Assembly: GCA_005877965.1 (NCBI GenBank)
Contig: VBNP01000137.1
Span: 1 to 7,077 of the forward strand
Source: Gammaproteobacteria bacterium
Lineage (GTDB): Bacteria; Pseudomonadota; Gammaproteobacteria; Steroidobacterales; Steroidobacteraceae
Direction of reading: 5' to 3'
DNA: 7,077 nt
Shown here: positions 4,867 to 7,077 of the stretch, in pieces
How positions within the stretch are numbered: the stretch's first letter is position 1
Layout: the number at the start of each line of letters is the position of its first letter
Made by a program: the position numbers and the translations under genes
Notes under the pieces: model-generated
Database searches by the model: none
What the model was told of the DNA's origin: nothing
The model's input: the letters and a program-made list of their open reading frames with translations, nothing else

Positions 4867-6788
4867 GCCGGGGTGCCCAGGACCGCGCCGCCTCCGAGCA
4901 TCAGCGCCGCGCGGTAGGTGAGGAACGCGCCCGCATACGCGAGCGCGAACAGATACAGCGCCATGTACAGCGGATAGCGCCAGGAGTTGGTTTCGCGCTT
5001 CACGACCGCGAGCGTCGACAGGCATTGCGGCGCGAACACGTACCAGGCGAGCAGCGACAGTCCGGTGGCCATGCTCCAGCCGTGCGCGATCACCGGACTC
5101 AGCGCCCCGGCGACGTCGCTCGCCCCGGACATGGCATACACGGTGCCGAGTGCGCTCACGGCCACCTCGCGCGCCGCCAGCCCCGGCACCAGCGCGATCG
5201 AGATTTGCCAGTTGAAGCCGATGGGCGCGAACAACCACTCGAGCCCGCGGCCGAGGAGCCCCGCGACGCTGTACTGGATGGCAGGGCCGGGCGCGCCCGC
5301 GGGCGGCGCAGGGAAGCTCGCCAGGAACCACAGCACCACCATCAGCGTGAGGATGATGGTGCCGACGCGCGTCAGGAAAATGCGTGTGCGCTCCCACAGG
5401 CCGAGTGCCAGGTTCTGCAGGTGCGGCCAGCGGTACTCGGGCAGCTCCAGCAGCAGTGGCCGGTACTCGCCGCGCATCATGGTGCGCTTCAGCACGAAGG
5501 CCACCGCCAGAGCGCTCGTGACGCCGGCCAGGTACAGGGCAAACAGCACCAGCCCGCGCAGGTTGAAAATGCCGATGGTGCGCTGCGGAATGAACGCGCC
5601 GATGAGCAGTGCGTACACCGGCAGGCGCGCCGAGCAGGTCATGAGGGGCGCGATCATGATGGTCGCGAGGCGGTCGCGCGCGGAGGGGATGGTGCGCGCC
5701 GCCATGATGCCGGGAACGGCGCACGCGAAGCTCGACAGCAGCGGAATGAACGCGCGGCCCGAGAGCCCCACCCGTCCCATGAGCCGATCGAGCATGAACG
5801 CGGCACGCGGCAGGTAGCCGGAATCCTCCAGGGCGAGGATGAACAGGAACAGGATGAGAATCTGCGGCAGGAACACCAGCACACTGCCGGTGCCGGCGAC
5901 CACGCCATCGAGCAACAGGCCGCGCAGCGGTCCCGGCGGCAGCACGTCGCTCAGCCAGGCGTTCATCCCCTGGACGCCGGTGTTGATGATGTTCTGCGGT
6001 GCCTTGGCCCAGCTGAACACCGCCTGGAACATGAGGAACAGCACGATCCCGAGCAGCCCCGGTCCCGCGATGGGATTGAGCACCACCGCATCGAGCCGCG
6101 AGAGCACCGCGAGGCGCGCGGGAACGCGATAGCCGGCCTCGTGCAACACGCGGCGCACTTCGCGCTGGGTGGCTTCGATCTCGGCGGCGCTCGCCAGCGG
6201 CAGCGGCGCGATGCGCTCCTGGGCGCGCGCCGCCGTTTCAGCAGCGCAACCGTACGCGTCGATGACCTCCGCCAGCGCGCGCTCGCCGCCGGAGCGCACC
6301 GCGACGGTCGGCACCACCGGCACACCGAGCGCACGCTCGAGCGCCGCGCGGTCGAGCGTATAGCCGCGCTGCGTGGCGAGGTCGCTCATGTTGAGGGCGA
6401 CGATCATGGGCCTGCCCAAGCGCTTCAGCTCCAGGACCAGGCGCAGGTTGAGGCGCAGGTTGGTCGCGTCGACCACGCACACCAGCAGGTCGGGCGCGGG
6501 CTCGGTCGCGTGCCGGCCGAGCACGACGTCGCGGGCGATGGCCTCATCGAGTGTCGTCGGCTCGAGGCTGTAGGCGCCGGGCAGGTCGATGACGCGGAAG
6601 ATACGGCCGCTGCGCGGACCGATCAGTCGGCCTTCCTTGCGTTCGACCGTGACGCCCGGGTAATTGGCCACCTTCTGGCGGCTGCCCGTCAGACGGTTGA
6701 AGAGCGCAGTCTTGCCGCAGTTGGGGACGCCGATGAGCGAGAGGGTGAGTTGCGGCGCGGCCAACGCCGCGGCCGCGGGGGCGTTCAT
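4863..6788 (-). CDS. feoB: Ferrous iron transport protein B (GTP-dependent Fe(II) permease)
   Basis: This inner-membrane Fe(II) importer has an N-terminal G domain. G1 is GVPNCGKT (20-27), the switch I threonine is Thr47 in NYPGVTVERKEG, G3 is DLPG (68-71) and G4 is NMSD (133-136). A short helical GDI region (about 185-230) connects to a polytopic permease domain (about 243-635). Gate motifs are present: EDSGYLPRAAFMLDRLM (321-337), SFACAVPGIMAARTI with Cys356, LMTCSARLPVY with Cys385, and APQCLSTLAVVKRETNSW with Cys589. The length is 641 residues against 773 in E. coli. The difference is mostly a shorter GDI region, shorter loops late in the permease domain and no Cys-rich C-terminal tail, so the protein looks compact rather than truncated. 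The start overlaps the feoA stop and the stop overlaps the next gene, both as ATGA. Translation is probably coupled through the operon. Confidence 0.98.
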   Translation of the reverse strand: MNAPAAAALAAPQLTLSLIGVPNCGKTALFNRLTGSRQKVANYPGVTVERKEGRLIGPRSGRIFRVIDLPGAYSLEPTTLDEAIARDVVLGRHATEPAPDLLVCVVDATNLRLNLRLVLELKRLGRPMIVALNMSDLATQRGYTLDRAALERALGVPVVPTVAVRSGGERALAEVIDAYGCAAETAARAQERIAPLPLASAAEIEATQREVRRVLHEAGYRVPARLAVLSRLDAVVLNPIAGPGLLGIVLFLMFQAVFSWAKAPQNIINTGVQGMNAWLSDVLPPGPLRGLLLDGVVAGTGSVLVFLPQILILFLFILALEDSGYLPRAAFMLDRLMGRVGLSGRAFIPLLSSFACAVPGIMAARTIPSARDRLATIMIAPLMTCSARLPVYALLIGAFIPQRTIGIFNLRGLVLFALYLAGVTSALAVAFVLKRTMMRGEYRPLLLELPEYRWPHLQNLALGLWERTRIFLTRVGTIILTLMVVLWFLASFPAPPAGAPGPAIQYSVAGLLGRGLEWLFAPIGFNWQISIALVPGLAAREVAVSALGTVYAMSGASDVAGALSPVIAHGWSMATGLSLLAWYVFAPQCLSTLAVVKRETNSWRYPLYMALYLFALAYAGAFLTYRAALMLGGGAVLGTPA

Positions 6789-7077
6789 CGCTGCAGCTCG
6801 ACCCCATTTGCTGCGCCGGCTACTTGCGCTTGGGGTGGGGCGCCGGATTCGGAGTGGTGCAACTCGACCCTCTCGCTGGAGCCGCCAAGGGTCTCATGGG
6901 GTGGTGCGTTGGTTCCGGAGTGCTGCAGCTCGACCCACACGCTCTGCGCCTCGCGCCGGCGCAGCGCCAGCGTCGTGTTACCGACGCGCACCACGAACGG
7001 ATCACGCCCGGGGCGCGCCTCGGCGAGGATTTCGACCTGCTCGCCGTTCACGAAGCCGAACTCGAGCAGCCGGCGCT
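6785..7077 (-). CDS. feoA: Ferrous iron transport protein A, partial, with a repeat-containing C-terminal extension
   Basis: FeoA is a small cytosolic SH3-like protein that supports FeoB. The frame enters from the right edge as RRLLEFGFVNGEQVEIL and runs through PGRDPFVVRVGNTTLALRRREAQSVWVEL. This is the diagnostic FeoA sequence, with an RLL.fGfv.G turn and the ALRR.EA end. The first part of the gene is off the window. The GTG at 7051 is an internal Val, not a start. FeoA normally ends within a few residues of the last strand (here VWVEL), but this one continues for about 46 residues. The extension holds two 22-residue repeats (VELQHSGTNAPP... and VELHHSESGAPP...) and ends VELQR. It is rich in Ala, Pro, Gly and Ser, and has four His. 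The stop at 6785-6787 overlaps the feoB ATG. Confidence 0.94.
   Translation of the reverse strand, partial: RRLLEFGFVNGEQVEILAEARPGRDPFVVRVGNTTLALRRREAQSVWVELQHSGTNAPPHETLGGSSERVELHHSESGAPPQAQVAGAANGVELQR
6790..6934 (-). repeat. 66-bp in-frame tandem repeat within the 3' end of feoA
   Basis: Two 66-bp units (6869-6934 and 6803-6868) plus a partial third (6790-6802) follow each other in frame. The 13-mer GCTGCAGCTCGAC (+ strand) is identical at 6790-6802 and 6922-6934, exactly 132 bp apart. The middle copy at 6856-6868 matches 11 of 13. Within each unit a 38-bp core (6897-6934 and 6831-6868) matches at 31 of 38 positions, while the other 28 bp have diverged strongly. Each unit encodes 22 residues beginning VEL(Q/H)HS and containing APP. 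Confidence 0.85.

Noticed and set aside
4867..5724. A long minus-strand frame overlapping feoB in another frame and continuing into the small downstream gene.
   Set aside because: The part inside feoB is Arg/His-rich shadow sequence. Only the segment from the ATG at 4866, after the feoB stop, looks like a real protein.
6790..6934. Two repeats of about 38 bp separated by about 28 bp, superficially like a CRISPR array.
   Set aside because: There are only two copies plus a fragment, the copies differ at 7 of 38 positions, the period keeps the feoA reading frame, and no cas gene is present.

Overview
This window is a chromosomal housekeeping segment from a GC-rich bacterium, most likely a gammaproteobacterium. 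The basis is the gene content (the 3' end of the alpha ribosomal operon, then mscL, then a bacterial-type prolidase PepQ close to the Escherichia coli protein) and the strong G/C preference at third codon positions. A lineage such as Nevskiales, Steroidobacterales or Xanthomonadales would fit, but that placement is inference. I see no tRNA or rRNA gene, insertion sequence, phage gene or CRISPR array. No stretch longer than about 160 bases lacks a gene.

Layout, left to right. Positions 1-34 are the last codons of rpsD (ribosomal protein S4). rpoA (132-1136, RNA polymerase alpha) and rplQ (1211-1747, ribosomal protein L17 with an unusual basic C-terminal tail) follow on the + strand, completing the alpha operon order rpsD-rpoA-rplQ. 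mscL (1767-2159, large-conductance mechanosensitive channel) lies only 19 nt downstream with its own ribosome binding site and may be co-transcribed. pepQ (2179-3606, minus strand, Xaa-Pro dipeptidase) converges on mscL. A divergent intergenic region of about 160 bp carries a plausible sigma70 promoter and a structured leader for a small Pro/Ala-rich lipoprotein gene (3767-4027, +). That gene ends in a strong intrinsic terminator (4053-4099). A GNAT-type acetyltransferase gene (4128-4652, +) follows.

The right-hand third is a ferrous-iron uptake operon on the minus strand, transcribed right to left: feoA (partial, entering from the right edge), feoB (4863-6788) and a small Cys-containing membrane protein gene (4600-4866). 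Both junctions are ATGA overlaps, so the three genes should be translationally coupled. FeoB is the GTP-driven Fe(II) permease of the inner membrane, FeoA its cytosolic SH3-like partner, and the third gene sits where FeoC or a FeoB-associated Cys-rich protein is found in other bacteria. Its last 53 bp overlap the end of the convergent GNAT gene.

I did not find a clearly new system. The observations most worth a second look are a 66-bp tandem repeat that extends FeoA by two 22-residue units, the small Cys membrane protein downstream of feoB, and the lysine/alanine-rich extension of L17.
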